This document shows, piece after piece, positions 16,481 through 24,451 of a DNA stretch of 64,000 nt. A program made the translations under genes and the position numbers. Source of the stretch: Methylopila turkensis (GTDB taxonomy: Bacteria; Pseudomonadota; Alphaproteobacteria; Rhizobiales; Methylopilaceae); NCBI RefSeq assembly GCF_027922325.1, contig NZ_BSFL01000003.1:186001-250000 (forward strand), in the 5' to 3' direction. Each line of letters starts with the position of its first letter. Positions within the stretch are counted from its first letter, which is position 1. Below the pieces are notes generated by a model that saw nothing but the letters and a program-made list of their open reading frames with translations, did not search any database and was not told the DNA's origin.

Positions 16481-17373
16481 TCCTGAACGGCGTCGAGATC
16501 CGCGACAGCTTCGCGGAAGCCTTCCCGATGGTCGGCACCCGGCTGATCATCACCGCGGACACGGCGAAGTGGGCCATGATCGCGGCGAAGACCATGACCG
16601 GCTTCGCCACCTCGGTGATCGGCTGCGGCTGCGAGGCGGGCGTCGAGCGCGAGATTCCGGCCGAGGAGACCCCGGACGGGCGTCCGGGCGTGGCCGTGCT
16701 GATCTTCGCGATGGACATCAAGGGCCTGAAGTCGGTCGTTCCCAACCGCATCGGCCAATGCGTGCTGACCTCGCCGACCTCCGCCTGCTACGCCGGCATG
16801 GAAGGCGGCGAGTCGATCTCGATCGGCAAGGCGCTGAAGTATTTCGGCGACGGCTGGCAGATCGCGAAGAAGGTCGGGGACAAGCGCATCTGGCGCGTGC
16901 CGGTGATGGAGGGCGAGTTCGTCTGCGACCACGAGACCGGCTCGGTCTCCGGCGTCGGCGGCGGCAACGTCCTGATCCTCGGCGCCTCGCGCCGCGAGGC
17001 GCTGGAGGCGGCGGAGGCCGCGGTCGAGGCCATGAGCAAGGTGCCGGGCAACATCCTGCCCTTCCCCGGCGGCGTGGTGCGCTCTGGCTCAAAGGTCGGC
17101 TCGAAGTACAAGGGCATGTTCGCCTCGACCAACAATTTCTACTGCCCGACGCTCCGGGCCCAGACCGAGACCAAGCTGCCGCCGGAGGTCGCCTCGGTGC
17201 AGGAGATCGTGATCGACGGCGTCAGCTTCGACGCGGTCTCGGCCTGCACCCGCGCCGGGATCGAGGCGGTGGTGAAGCTCGGCCGCGACAAGGGGATCAT
17301 CGCGATCGACGCCGGCAACTACGGCGGCAATCTGGGGCCGTTCCACTTCAAGCTGCGGGAGATCATGGCGTGA
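16477..17373 (+). CDS. fhcD: Formyl-methylofuran:H4MPT formyltransferase, Fhc subunit D
   Basis: It moves the formyl group between H4MPT and methylofuran within the Fhc complex. The 298-residue protein matches archaeal Ftr. It has RLIITADTAKWAMIAAKTM near the start, VIGCGCEAGVERE, and GGNVLILGASRREALEAAE. It ends in KLREIMA. Start and stop overlap the neighbouring genes by four bases each (ATGA and GTGA), consistent with coupled synthesis of the four complex subunits. Confidence 0.96.
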   Translation: MILNGVEIRDSFAEAFPMVGTRLIITADTAKWAMIAAKTMTGFATSVIGCGCEAGVEREIPAEETPDGRPGVAVLIFAMDIKGLKSVVPNRIGQCVLTSPTSACYAGMEGGESISIGKALKYFGDGWQIAKKVGDKRIWRVPVMEGEFVCDHETGSVSGVGGGNVLILGASRREALEAAEAAVEAMSKVPGNILPFPGGVVRSGSKVGSKYKGMFASTNNFYCPTLRAQTETKLPPEVASVQEIVIDGVSFDAVSACTRAGIEAVVKLGRDKGIIAIDAGNYGGNLGPFHFKLREIMA

Positions 17374-18155
17374 GCGGGATCGTCCTCACCCCCCGCGGGG
17401 CCTTCGAGGCGCGGGTCGACCTGACCGGCGCGCTGCCGGGCGCCGATCTCGCGAGCCTGAAGATCGGCTATGGCGGCCGGCGCGTCGCGCTGGCCGAGCT
17501 GTTCGAGATCTCGGGCGCGGCCGACGGCCGGCTCACCGTCGCCGGCGGCGGCGTCGAGCTCGACAACGTGGCGGCGGGCCTCACGGATGGCGAAGTCGTC
17601 GTCGAGGGCGACGTCGGCGCGAGGCTCGCCCAGGGCGCGACCGGCGGCGCGGTCCTCGTCAAGGGATCGGCCGGCGACTACGCCGCGAGCGAGCTCGCCG
17701 GCGGCAAGGTCACGGTCGAGGGCGACGTCGGCGAACGGCTCGGCGCCGCGAGCGCCGGCGCGCGCCGCGGCATGAGCGGCGGCGTCGTGACGGTCGGCGG
17801 CTCCGCCGGCGTCCGCGCGGCCGAGCGCCAGCGCGGCGGCGTCATCGTCGTCAAGGGCGATACGGCCGAGGGCGCCGCGACCGACATGATCGCCGGCACG
17901 CTCGCCGTCGGCGGCGCGCTGGGAGCAAAGGCCGGCCGCGGCATGAAGCGCGGCACGCTGCTGCTGCATTCGCCGGAGGGCCTCGCCGCGGGCTTCGCGG
18001 ACGCCGGCGAGCACGACCTCGTCATGCTGCGCGTGCTGGTCCGCCGCTCCGCCGAACTCGCCGCCTTCCTCGGCGCCGACGCGACCCGGGCGCGGCGTTT
18101 CGCCGGCGACCTGAACGCGGCCGGGCAGGGCGAGGCGCTGGTCTTCAGCCGCTGA
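17370..18155 (+). CDS. fhcC: Formyltransferase/hydrolase complex subunit C
   Basis: The 261-residue protein is a right-handed beta-helix with glycine-rich repeats (for example GGAVLVKGSAGDYAASELAG and GGVIVVKGDTAEGAATDMIAG). It is related to archaeal FmdC and to the glutamate synthase GXGXG domain. In Fhc it is a structural subunit that helps hold the methylofuran arm. I chose the GTG at 17370, which overlaps the fhcD stop (GTGA). Its last 11 bases overlap the convergent membrane protein gene. Confidence 0.93.
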   Translation: MSGIVLTPRGAFEARVDLTGALPGADLASLKIGYGGRRVALAELFEISGAADGRLTVAGGGVELDNVAAGLTDGEVVVEGDVGARLAQGATGGAVLVKGSAGDYAASELAGGKVTVEGDVGERLGAASAGARRGMSGGVVTVGGSAGVRAAERQRGGVIVVKGDTAEGAATDMIAGTLAVGGALGAKAGRGMKRGTLLLHSPEGLAAGFADAGEHDLVMLRVLVRRSAELAAFLGADATRARRFAGDLNAAGQGEALVFSR

Positions 18156-18600
18156 CGGCGGACGGCGCGCGGCTGAGGCGGGCGAAGATCAGGCCTCCGG
18201 CCGCGCCCGCGGCGCAGATGAGCGCGAGGCCGACCGCGCCGCGCGCGGCGGCGACCAGCGTCGGCATCGGCGTGAAGTATCCCATTACGGCGAAGGCGAC
18301 CCACAGCCCGGCGACGCCGGCGGCCGCGCAGATGATCAGGCGGGCGCCCGGTGCGAACTTCGCCACGACCCAGGCTGCGGCGAAGGCCGGCAGCAGGGCC
18401 GCCGCGGCGATCGCCGCCATCACCGGGCCGAAGCGCACGAGATCCTCCGCGGTGGTCAGCGCGCGGAGCGCCGGCGTCAGCGGCGCCCCGAGCGCCGACA
18501 GGGCGGCGAGGTTGAGCTGCGTCTGCGCCACGCTCGCGAGCGCGGCGGTGACGCAGGTCGCGGCGAGAAAGGCGAGCGCCGGGCGGAGAATCGCGGTCAT
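18145..18600 (-). CDS. Predicted integral membrane protein, function unknown
   Basis: The 151-residue product has four hydrophobic segments (about residues 7-28, 57-78, 87-107 and 115-142) and short loops. There is no recognisable motif. The gene is convergent with fhcC, overlapping its end by 11 bases, and divergent from the PQQ sugar dehydrogenase gene. The ATG at 18600 is used; longer versions add a low-complexity basic extension. It is probably not part of the Fhc operon, because the strand is opposite. Confidence 0.65.
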   Translation of the reverse strand: MTAILRPALAFLAATCVTAALASVAQTQLNLAALSALGAPLTPALRALTTAEDLVRFGPVMAAIAAAALLPAFAAAWVVAKFAPGARLIICAAAGVAGLWVAFAVMGYFTPMPTLVAAARGAVGLALICAAGAAGGLIFARLSRAPSAVSG

Positions 18601-18694
18601 GCGTCGGGGTCTCGCGTTCGTGTGGCGCGCGGGAGCTTGCCGCCGGGCGCGGCGGCCCGATGCTTTGTAGCGCCCAATCGTTTCGGAGCGACCC

Positions 18695-19807
18695 GTGTCA
18701 CGGCTTTTCCTCGTCGGCGCCGCCATCCTCCTGCTCTGCGCCGTTCCGGCGCGCGCGGTCGAAAAGGTCGATCCCGCCCGCAACGTCGTCGAGACGGTCG
18801 CGGGCGGCCTCGACCGGCCATGGGCGGTCGCGCTGCTGCCGGACGGCCGAAAACTGCTGACGGAGGCGCCCGGCCGGCTGAAGATCGTCGACGCGGCGGG
18901 CGGCGTCACGTCCGTGTCGGTCGAGGGCTTGCCGCCGATCCATACGGGCGGGCAGGGCGGGCTGATGGACGTGGCGGTCGATCCCGACTTCGCGACCTCC
19001 TCCCTCGTCTTTCTGACCATGATCTACGGCACCGACGACGCGAACAACGCCCGGCTCGTCCGGGCGCGGCTCGCGGGCGACCGGCTGGAGGACGTCCGCG
19101 TGCTGTTCGACGCCACGCCCAAGGCGGGGAACTCGAACAATGGCGCCCGGATCGCCTTCCTGCCCGACCGCACGCTGATCCTGACGCTCGGCGACGGCTT
19201 CGACCGGCGCGAGGACGCGCAGGACCTTTCGAACCACCTGGGAAAGCTCGTGCGGCTCGACCGGGACGGGAACGCGCCGGCCGACAACCCCTTCGCCGGG
19301 CGTCCGGGCGCCGCCCCCGAGATCTACAGCCTCGGCCACCGCAACGTGCAGGGCGTCGTGGTCGATCCGGACGACGGCGCGATCCTCGTGTCCGAGCACG
19401 GACCGCGCGGCGGCGACGAGATCAACCGCGTCCGCGCCGGCGGCAATCACGGCTGGCCGATCGTCACCGGCGGGCTCGATTACACCTTTGCGCGGGTGAC
19501 GCCGTTCCGGGAGCTGCCGGGCTACGAGCGCCCGCTGCTGGAGTGGACGCCGTCGATCGCGCCGGCGAGCCTCGCGCTCTATGACGGCGCGCTGTTCCCG
19601 GAATGGCGGGGGGCGCTGCTGGTGCCGGCCCTGAAGGAGCGGGCGGTGCGCGTCGTGCGCCGCGCGAACGGCCGCATCGTCGGCGAAGAGCTTCTGCTCG
19701 CCGAGCGCGGCGAGCGCATGCGCGACGTGGCGGTCGCGCCGGACGGTGCGATTCTCGTGCTGACCGACGGCGAGGGCGCCGCCCTGCTCCGGGTGGCGCC
19801 GCGCTGA
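18695..19807 (+). CDS. PQQ-dependent sugar dehydrogenase (YliI/Asd, glucose-sorbosone dehydrogenase family)
   Basis: The 370-residue protein has a signal peptide ending near PARA-VEK and a six-bladed beta-propeller. Family marks include LDRPWAVALLPDG, GLPPIHTGGQGGLMDVAVDP, NSNNGARIAFLPDRTL and YSLGHRNVQGVVVDP, with catalytic and PQQ/Ca ligands in these loops, and EHGPRGGDEINRV. Members oxidise aldoses in the periplasm, donating electrons through PQQ. The GTG start at 18695 gives a proper signal peptide. It stands alone between C1 operons; a link with the methanol PQQ genes 6 kb away is only inferred. Confidence 0.88.
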   Translation: MSRLFLVGAAILLLCAVPARAVEKVDPARNVVETVAGGLDRPWAVALLPDGRKLLTEAPGRLKIVDAAGGVTSVSVEGLPPIHTGGQGGLMDVAVDPDFATSSLVFLTMIYGTDDANNARLVRARLAGDRLEDVRVLFDATPKAGNSNNGARIAFLPDRTLILTLGDGFDRREDAQDLSNHLGKLVRLDRDGNAPADNPFAGRPGAAPEIYSLGHRNVQGVVVDPDDGAILVSEHGPRGGDEINRVRAGGNHGWPIVTGGLDYTFARVTPFRELPGYERPLLEWTPSIAPASLALYDGALFPEWRGALLVPALKERAVRVVRRANGRIVGEELLLAERGERMRDVAVAPDGAILVLTDGEGAALLRVAPR

Positions 19808-19809
19808 CG

Positions 19810-20427
19810 CTACGCCGCGTCCTCGGGACGGGCTGGGAACGCGACGTCCTCGTAGACCTCCGCGAGCGGAAGCGAGAGGCCGACGGCCGTGAGCTCGGCC
19901 GAAACCTCGAGGCCGCGCAGTTCGGTCTGCTCCCAGCCGTCGGCGCCGCGCGTCCAGACCGCCGCCTGCGGGTCGTTGGGGTCGATCAGCACGACATGGT
20001 CGATGCTGCCGACGGCGCGGTACTCGTCGAGCTTCTGGAACATGTCGAAGTCGCGCGTCGAGGGCGACAGCACCTCCACCACCACCTTCGGCTCGCTCGC
20101 CATCGTGGAGCGGTCGACGCGCGGCCCGCAATCGACGCCGGAGTCGGGACGGCGGATTCGCCGCGCGCTGGTGCGCACCGACATGTCCGGCGAAAACGCG
20201 CGGCATTCGCGGCCGCGCAGGCGGGTGCCGAGAGCGATGATGACATTGACCACGATCTGGTCGTGGCGCTGGCTGGCGCCGGACATCATCGTCCATTCGT
20301 CGCCGAAGCGGATCCATTCGCCCCGCAGCACGGGAACGCCGTCGACGAGCTCGTGGCTCTCCTCCTGGGTTTCCTCCCAGGCGAAGAACTCCTCGACCGT
20401 CATGCGCTTGACCGCAGGCTCCGCCAT
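19810..20427 (-). CDS. Uma2 family endonuclease-like protein (DUF820)
   Basis: The 205-residue protein begins with KRMTVEEFFAWEE and has ESHELVDGVPVL, PDSGVDC and the PD-(D/E)XK-like core PKVVVEVLSPSTRDFD, the pattern of Uma2/DUF820 proteins. These are widespread, often in many copies, and their biological role is unclear. I chose the ATG at 20427, preceded by GGTGAGG; a shorter start at 20403 is possible. It lies 36 bases after the mfnB stop on the same strand, so it may be read through from the mfnE operon, but no functional link is evident. Confidence 0.8.
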   Translation of the reverse strand: MAEPAVKRMTVEEFFAWEETQEESHELVDGVPVLRGEWIRFGDEWTMMSGASQRHDQIVVNVIIALGTRLRGRECRAFSPDMSVRTSARRIRRPDSGVDCGPRVDRSTMASEPKVVVEVLSPSTRDFDMFQKLDEYRAVGSIDHVVLIDPNDPQAAVWTRGADGWEQTELRGLEVSAELTAVGLSLPLAEVYEDVAFPARPEDAA

Positions 20428-20463
20428 CGCGACCTCACCCGAACCGGCGGAGCCTAGCACGGC

Positions 20464-21162
20464 TCAGGCCGCGGCGCGCGGGGACCTGAGCGCCGCGCGG
20501 ACCGTCGCGACGCGGGCCGCCGCGAGCGTGCCGGTCCGGCCGCCGTCGCAGAGCGCGCCGCGGAAGCCGAGGTAGTCCGGCTCGAAGCGCGCGAGCGGCG
20601 CGATGTCGTCGGCCGAAAGCGAACCGGCGAGGCCGGTCAAGAGCCCGCGGGCGCGGGCCGTGCGGACGAAGGCGTCGATGGCGTCGTCCTCCATGCGCTG
20701 GCGAAGTCCCCCGGCGCCCTTGTCGGCGGTGTCGACCATGACGCCGTGGAAGCCGGCGTCGGCCGCCGCGGGGATCAGCTCGAACGCCACGCCGAGATCG
20801 GCGAAGAACACGGCGATCAGGCGCGTCCGCCGGGCGAGGGGCCTGAGCGCCGCGAGGCAGGCGGCCGCGTCGCCGTCCGCGAACAGGCCGAGCTTGACCA
20901 GCGGAACGCCGGTCGCGGCGACGGACTCGGCGGCGCGCAGCACGGTCTCCGGGTCCATCGGCTGGTCGCCGATTGTGGCGCTGAGCTGCGGCGCGCCGAC
21001 GCCCCAGCTCCGCCAGCGCGCGACGGCGGCGCGGAGCCCGTCCGGCTCCCAAGCGCCCAGCGCGCCGCGCGCCGGGTCCTTCAGGTCCACGATGTCGGCC
21101 CCGCCGGCGCGGACGATCTCCATCTCGCCGAGGGTCGCGACGCTCGCGAGTAGGCCGGTCAT
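20464..21162 (-). CDS. mfnB: (5-formylfuran-3-yl)methyl phosphate synthase (DUF556)
   Basis: It forms the furan ring of methanofuran/methylofuran from two molecules of glyceraldehyde 3-phosphate. The 232-residue TIM barrel has DIVDLKDPARGALGAW with K28 and VMVDTADKGAGGL with K148, matching the two catalytic lysines known for the archaeal enzyme. The ATG overlaps the DUF447 stop (ATGA). It is the last gene of the mfnE/DHPS-like/DUF447/mfnB operon (the orf19-22 set of methylotroph islands, from memory). Confidence 0.92.
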   Translation of the reverse strand: MTGLLASVATLGEMEIVRAGGADIVDLKDPARGALGAWEPDGLRAAVARWRSWGVGAPQLSATIGDQPMDPETVLRAAESVAATGVPLVKLGLFADGDAAACLAALRPLARRTRLIAVFFADLGVAFELIPAAADAGFHGVMVDTADKGAGGLRQRMEDDAIDAFVRTARARGLLTGLAGSLSADDIAPLARFEPDYLGFRGALCDGGRTGTLAAARVATVRAALRSPRAAA

Positions 21163-21728
21163 GGCCGGGCCTCGCCGCGGCGATGGTCGCGCACCGCGTC
21201 CAGCAGCCATCCCCAGGCCTCGCGCTCGTCCGCGCCTGCGGTCTTGTCGATGGCGATCTGGAGATAAGCCAGCTCACGATCGATCTTGTCGGTCGGCAGC
21301 ATCGACAGGCGGCTGACCAGGACGGCGCCTTCGAGCACGGCGGCGATCGCCCGGTTCAGGCCGGGGAACGGCTTGTAAGCCGTCTCGCGGACGACGCGGC
21401 AATGGAGCTTAGGGCGCTGACCGTCGTCCTCGATGCGGTCCACCTTGATCTCATGGGTGGCGAGCGCGACCGCGAGCCGGACGGAGGCGACCTGCTCCGC
21501 GGGGACCGTCGGCCAGTCGCGCCGGCGCTTGGTGACGCAGCCCGCGAACACCCGCGCGTCGTCGGTGAAGTTCACGACGCCGCAGCGGGTTGCGAGAAAA
21601 TTCTCGAGCGTCGTGGAAGGCCGGAACGGCTGCAGTAGCCAGCCGCCTTCGATCGGCGTCGCGCCCATCGGCGCGATGTGCGGAACGCCGTCGGGCGACA
21701 GGGTGGTGACGATCGTCTCGCGGATCAC
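21159..21728 (-). CDS. DUF447 family protein, probable flavin-binding, H4MPT island
   Basis: The 189-residue protein contains ETIVTTLSPDGVPHIAPMGATP and VVNFTDDARVFA, typical of DUF447, a split-barrel family related to FMN-binding proteins and known mainly from methanogens and methylotrophs. Its function is unknown; a redox step in H4MPT or methylofuran synthesis is a reasonable guess. The GTG start overlaps the DHPS-like stop and the end overlaps mfnB, each by four bases, which makes a shared pathway likely. Confidence 0.82.
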   Translation of the reverse strand: MIRETIVTTLSPDGVPHIAPMGATPIEGGWLLQPFRPSTTLENFLATRCGVVNFTDDARVFAGCVTKRRRDWPTVPAEQVASVRLAVALATHEIKVDRIEDDGQRPKLHCRVVRETAYKPFPGLNRAIAAVLEGAVLVSRLSMLPTDKIDRELAYLQIAIDKTAGADEREAWGWLLDAVRDHRRGEARP

Positions 21729-23194
21729 GTGTCGCTGTCCTGGCCGGCGTCGGAGGCCGCCGGCTCGGCGTCGGCGCGCCTGGCGCGCTCCGCCCGCTTG
21801 TCCTTGAGCGTCGCGCCGGCGTTCTTGAAGCTCAGCTTGTGCGCCTCTTCAAGGCTTTCGGCGGTCTCGCCGGCGACGCCGAACTTCAGCGCCTCGTCCT
21901 GCGCGTAACGCTTGCCGAGGCGGTAGGCGATCTCCGCGCGCGCCGTCTCGACGCCGAGATAGAACGCGTGGCCCGCGTCGCCCTCGACCGCGAGATGCGG
22001 GAAATGGTCGAACGGGTCCACGCCGATATGATGGCCGTCGCGGTTGTAGACGTGGACGCCGTCGTCGCTGACCTCGATGCGGTAGTTGCGGTCGCGGACC
22101 TCGCTTGCGAGCGTCGCGACGTCGGCCGGGCTCGACGCCACCGGCCGGCGGTCGCGAAGCGCCATCAGCCCGCCGCCGAAGCCCTGGGGCAGCGAGCCGG
22201 CCTCGCGCGCGGCGAAGAACTCGCGGCGCGCGCGGTCGAACTCGCGCACGGCCGTGCGGCAATGCGGGCTGACCTGCACCGCGAGCACCGCCGCGATCCG
22301 CAGTTCGGAGATCATCCCCATCAAGATAGCGTTGATCCCGGTCGTGTCGGCGTCGGTGAGCTCGGTGACGTTGCCGATGCCCATCAGGATCGGCGCGTCC
22401 GGCCGCAGCCGGCGCAGCTCGGCGTAGCGCACCACCGAGGCGGTGAAGCCGAAATGGATGGGATCGAGGATCGGGTCGGCGAGGTAGCGCCGCCCCTTGG
22501 CCTCCAGCGCGTCCATGGCGCGCAGCAGCGAATCCATGTCGGCGGGCGCGGCCGGCACGAGAATCGGAACGGCGTCGCCCTCGTCGGCGATGGCGAGAGT
22601 GGCCTCGCTGAGGCTGAGCAGGTAATGCGCGCCGGCGCGGTTGGCGCGGGCGAGCTCCTCCGGGTTCGCCGAATCGACGCTGACCTTCGCGCCGTCGGCG
22701 ATGAGGGCGGCGATGCAGTCCTCGAGATTGGGGAACGGCGTGTCCGGCAGGCAGCCGAGGTCGATCACGTCGGCGCCGTCGGCCCGCAGCGCGCGGGACT
22801 TCGCCAGCAGCTCGTCCGGCGACAGCATGGTGGCGTCGACGATCTCGGCGAAGATCGTGCAGTCGTGGCGCGACAGGTCCGGCTCCACGCCGCCGCGGCC
22901 GAAGAAGCCGGGGAGGTCGACGAGCTCCTCCGGCCCGCGCTCGAAAGGCACGCCGAAATGCCGGCTGAGCCGATCGAGGTCGCCGCGGAACCGGCCGGGC
23001 AGCACCGCGCGCGTGGCGTTCTCGGGCAGCTTCAGCCGGCGCTCGAGGATCTCGGCCGTCATCAGCGCCGCCACCTTGACGCCGACATTGACGACCTGCG
23101 GCTGCAGCGTCTCACTGCGCAGCTCGTCCGCGAGCCGCGCGAGCCGGGCTTCCGCGAGCGACCCGGTGACGAGCGCGACCGTCTCCGCGGTCAC
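21725..23194 (-). CDS. Dihydropteroate synthase-related protein (DUF6513 + pterin-binding domain)
   Basis: The 489-residue protein has an N-terminal domain of about 120 residues (VALVTGSLAEARLARLADEL). A DHPS-like TIM barrel follows (about 130-350), containing GADVIDLGCLPDTPFPN and KVSVDSANPEELARANRAG, and then a C-terminal domain of about 130 residues. It resembles the archaeal dihydropteroate synthase-related family. A role joining the activated pterin to the RFAP-derived arylamine, in place of FolP, fits the neighbours but is inference. The GTG start at 23194 overlaps the mfnE stop (GTGA). The charged C-terminus (KDKRAERARRADAEP) looks disordered. Confidence 0.83.
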   Translation of the reverse strand: MTAETVALVTGSLAEARLARLADELRSETLQPQVVNVGVKVAALMTAEILERRLKLPENATRAVLPGRFRGDLDRLSRHFGVPFERGPEELVDLPGFFGRGGVEPDLSRHDCTIFAEIVDATMLSPDELLAKSRALRADGADVIDLGCLPDTPFPNLEDCIAALIADGAKVSVDSANPEELARANRAGAHYLLSLSEATLAIADEGDAVPILVPAAPADMDSLLRAMDALEAKGRRYLADPILDPIHFGFTASVVRYAELRRLRPDAPILMGIGNVTELTDADTTGINAILMGMISELRIAAVLAVQVSPHCRTAVREFDRARREFFAAREAGSLPQGFGGGLMALRDRRPVASSPADVATLASEVRDRNYRIEVSDDGVHVYNRDGHHIGVDPFDHFPHLAVEGDAGHAFYLGVETARAEIAYRLGKRYAQDEALKFGVAGETAESLEEAHKLSFKNAGATLKDKRAERARRADAEPAASDAGQDSDT

Positions 23195-23787
23195 GCCGCG
23201 CGCCTTTCGAGGCCGTCGAGCGCCTGGTCGAGCGCCGTCGGCGAGGCGTCGCCGATGAGCGCCACGCGGCCCTCGTACCGGGCCGCGAGGAGGGGCAAAT
23301 AAGGATCGACGAGGCCGGATTCGGCCCACGTTTTCGGGTCCTCGGCGGCGGGGGCGGGCGCCGCCTTCACGAACACCGCTTGGGCCGCGCCGAGCGTGAT
23401 CGCGAGCCATAGCGCGAGGCTGTCGGAGGTCACGTCCCAGCTCGCCGGCAGGTCGGCCTCGAGCGCCATGCGCGCGGGCAGCCAGATCGCGCCACGGCCG
23501 CGGGCGGCGGCGAAGGCCTCGGGGGTGGCGCAGGGGCGCAGGTCCGGCCGGCGCGCCGCCAGCATCAGCGCGCTCTGTTCCATGGCGAGGATCGCCATGC
23601 GGTGCGCCGTGGCGTCATCGAATCCGCGCCGCTTCTGCGCCGCGCGCACCGCGTCGGCGAACGGCCCGCCGCCGGCGACGACGACCGCGCCGCGCCAGGC
23701 CGAGGCGTCGAGCAGCGCGTCGAGCGCGTCGGCCTCGAACAGGCTGCCGCCGAGCTTGACGACGGAAAGGAGCGGGCGGCGTTTCAT
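23191..23787 (-). CDS. mfnE: Amino acid kinase family protein, MfnE-like
   Basis: The 198-residue protein starts RPLLSVVKLGGSLFEA and has VVVAGGGPFADAVR, the two glycine loops of the amino acid kinase fold. Archaeal MfnE phosphorylates (5-aminomethyl-3-furyl)methyl phosphate to its diphosphate, activating it for MfnF. Co-transcription with mfnB supports the assignment. I chose the ATG at 23787; an upstream start at 23808 would add seven residues. It is the first gene of the minus-strand operon and diverges from the cytochrome c gene. Confidence 0.86.
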   Translation of the reverse strand: MKRRPLLSVVKLGGSLFEADALDALLDASAWRGAVVVAGGGPFADAVRAAQKRRGFDDATAHRMAILAMEQSALMLAARRPDLRPCATPEAFAAARGRGAIWLPARMALEADLPASWDVTSDSLALWLAITLGAAQAVFVKAAPAPAAEDPKTWAESGLVDPYLPLLAARYEGRVALIGDASPTALDQALDGLERRAA

Positions 23788-23911
23788 GCGGGCGGCGTCG
23801 AGTCCCAAGGGTCAACCGGACGCAGAGGCGTACCGCCCCCGCGCCCGTATTCCAAGCGGCGCGCCGCCGCAGCGCGTTCCGGGCGATGGGATCGCGTCGG
23901 CCCGACGCCAC

Positions 23912-23929
23912 TTGTCACGCGCCTGTCAC
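23912..23929. promoter_or_regulatory. TGTCAC direct repeats upstream of the cytochrome gene
   Basis: TTGTCAC and TGTCAC occur about one helical turn apart in the divergent region between mfnE and the cytochrome c gene. They could form a half-site pair for a regulator or part of a -35 region. No stronger signal was seen in the 219-base gap. Confidence 0.25.
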
Positions 23930-24005
23930 TGGCGGCAGTCTGAAACCATTCTAGTTTCGCATGGACTGGCCGCGTCACGGCGCCAGGACGATCAGGAGCA
24001 TTCCC

Positions 24006-24404
24006 ATGAAACCGCATGTCGCCGCCGCCGCCGCAGCTCTCGCCCTGGCTTCGTTCGCCGCGCCCGCGGCCGCTCAGGACGCCGCGGCCGGCGAAAAGGT
24101 GTTCAAGCGCTGCGCCGCCTGCCACGCCGTCGGCGAAGGCGCCGCCAACAAGGCCGGTCCTGAGCTGAACGGGCTCATCGGCCGCAAGGTCGCCGGCCTA
24201 GACGGATACGCCTACAGCGCCGCGCTGAAGACCTATGGCGAAGGCAAGACCTGGGACGAGGCGACGCTCGACCAGTTCCTCGCCGATCCGCGCGGCGCGG
24301 CGCCGGGGAACAAGATGGCCTTCGCCGGCCTGAAGAAGGACGACGAGCGCAAGGGCGTCATCGCCTACCTCGCCCAGTTCGACGCAGGCGGCGCGAAGAA
24401 GTAA
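24006..24404 (+). CDS. Class I c-type cytochrome (cytochrome c2-like)
   Basis: The 132-residue precursor has a signal peptide ending AAPAAAQ, a CAACH haem-binding motif (C36, C39, H40) and the axial methionine M104 in GNKMAFAG. The layout (KAGPELNGLIGRK, FLADPRG) is that of mitochondrial-like cytochrome c2/cH. It lies upstream of the zinc hydrolase and xoxF. It is therefore a candidate electron carrier from the methanol dehydrogenase or its acceptor cytochrome to the oxidase. It does not look like the larger XoxG/MxaG type. The ATG at 24006 follows AGGAG. Confidence 0.9.
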   Translation: MKPHVAAAAAALALASFAAPAAAQDAAAGEKVFKRCAACHAVGEGAANKAGPELNGLIGRKVAGLDGYAYSAALKTYGEGKTWDEATLDQFLADPRGAAPGNKMAFAGLKKDDERKGVIAYLAQFDAGGAKK

Positions 24405-24451
24405 ACCCGCCGGGGCGGCGGCCCTCGCCGCCCGTGGCGAGGAGCCTTTCC

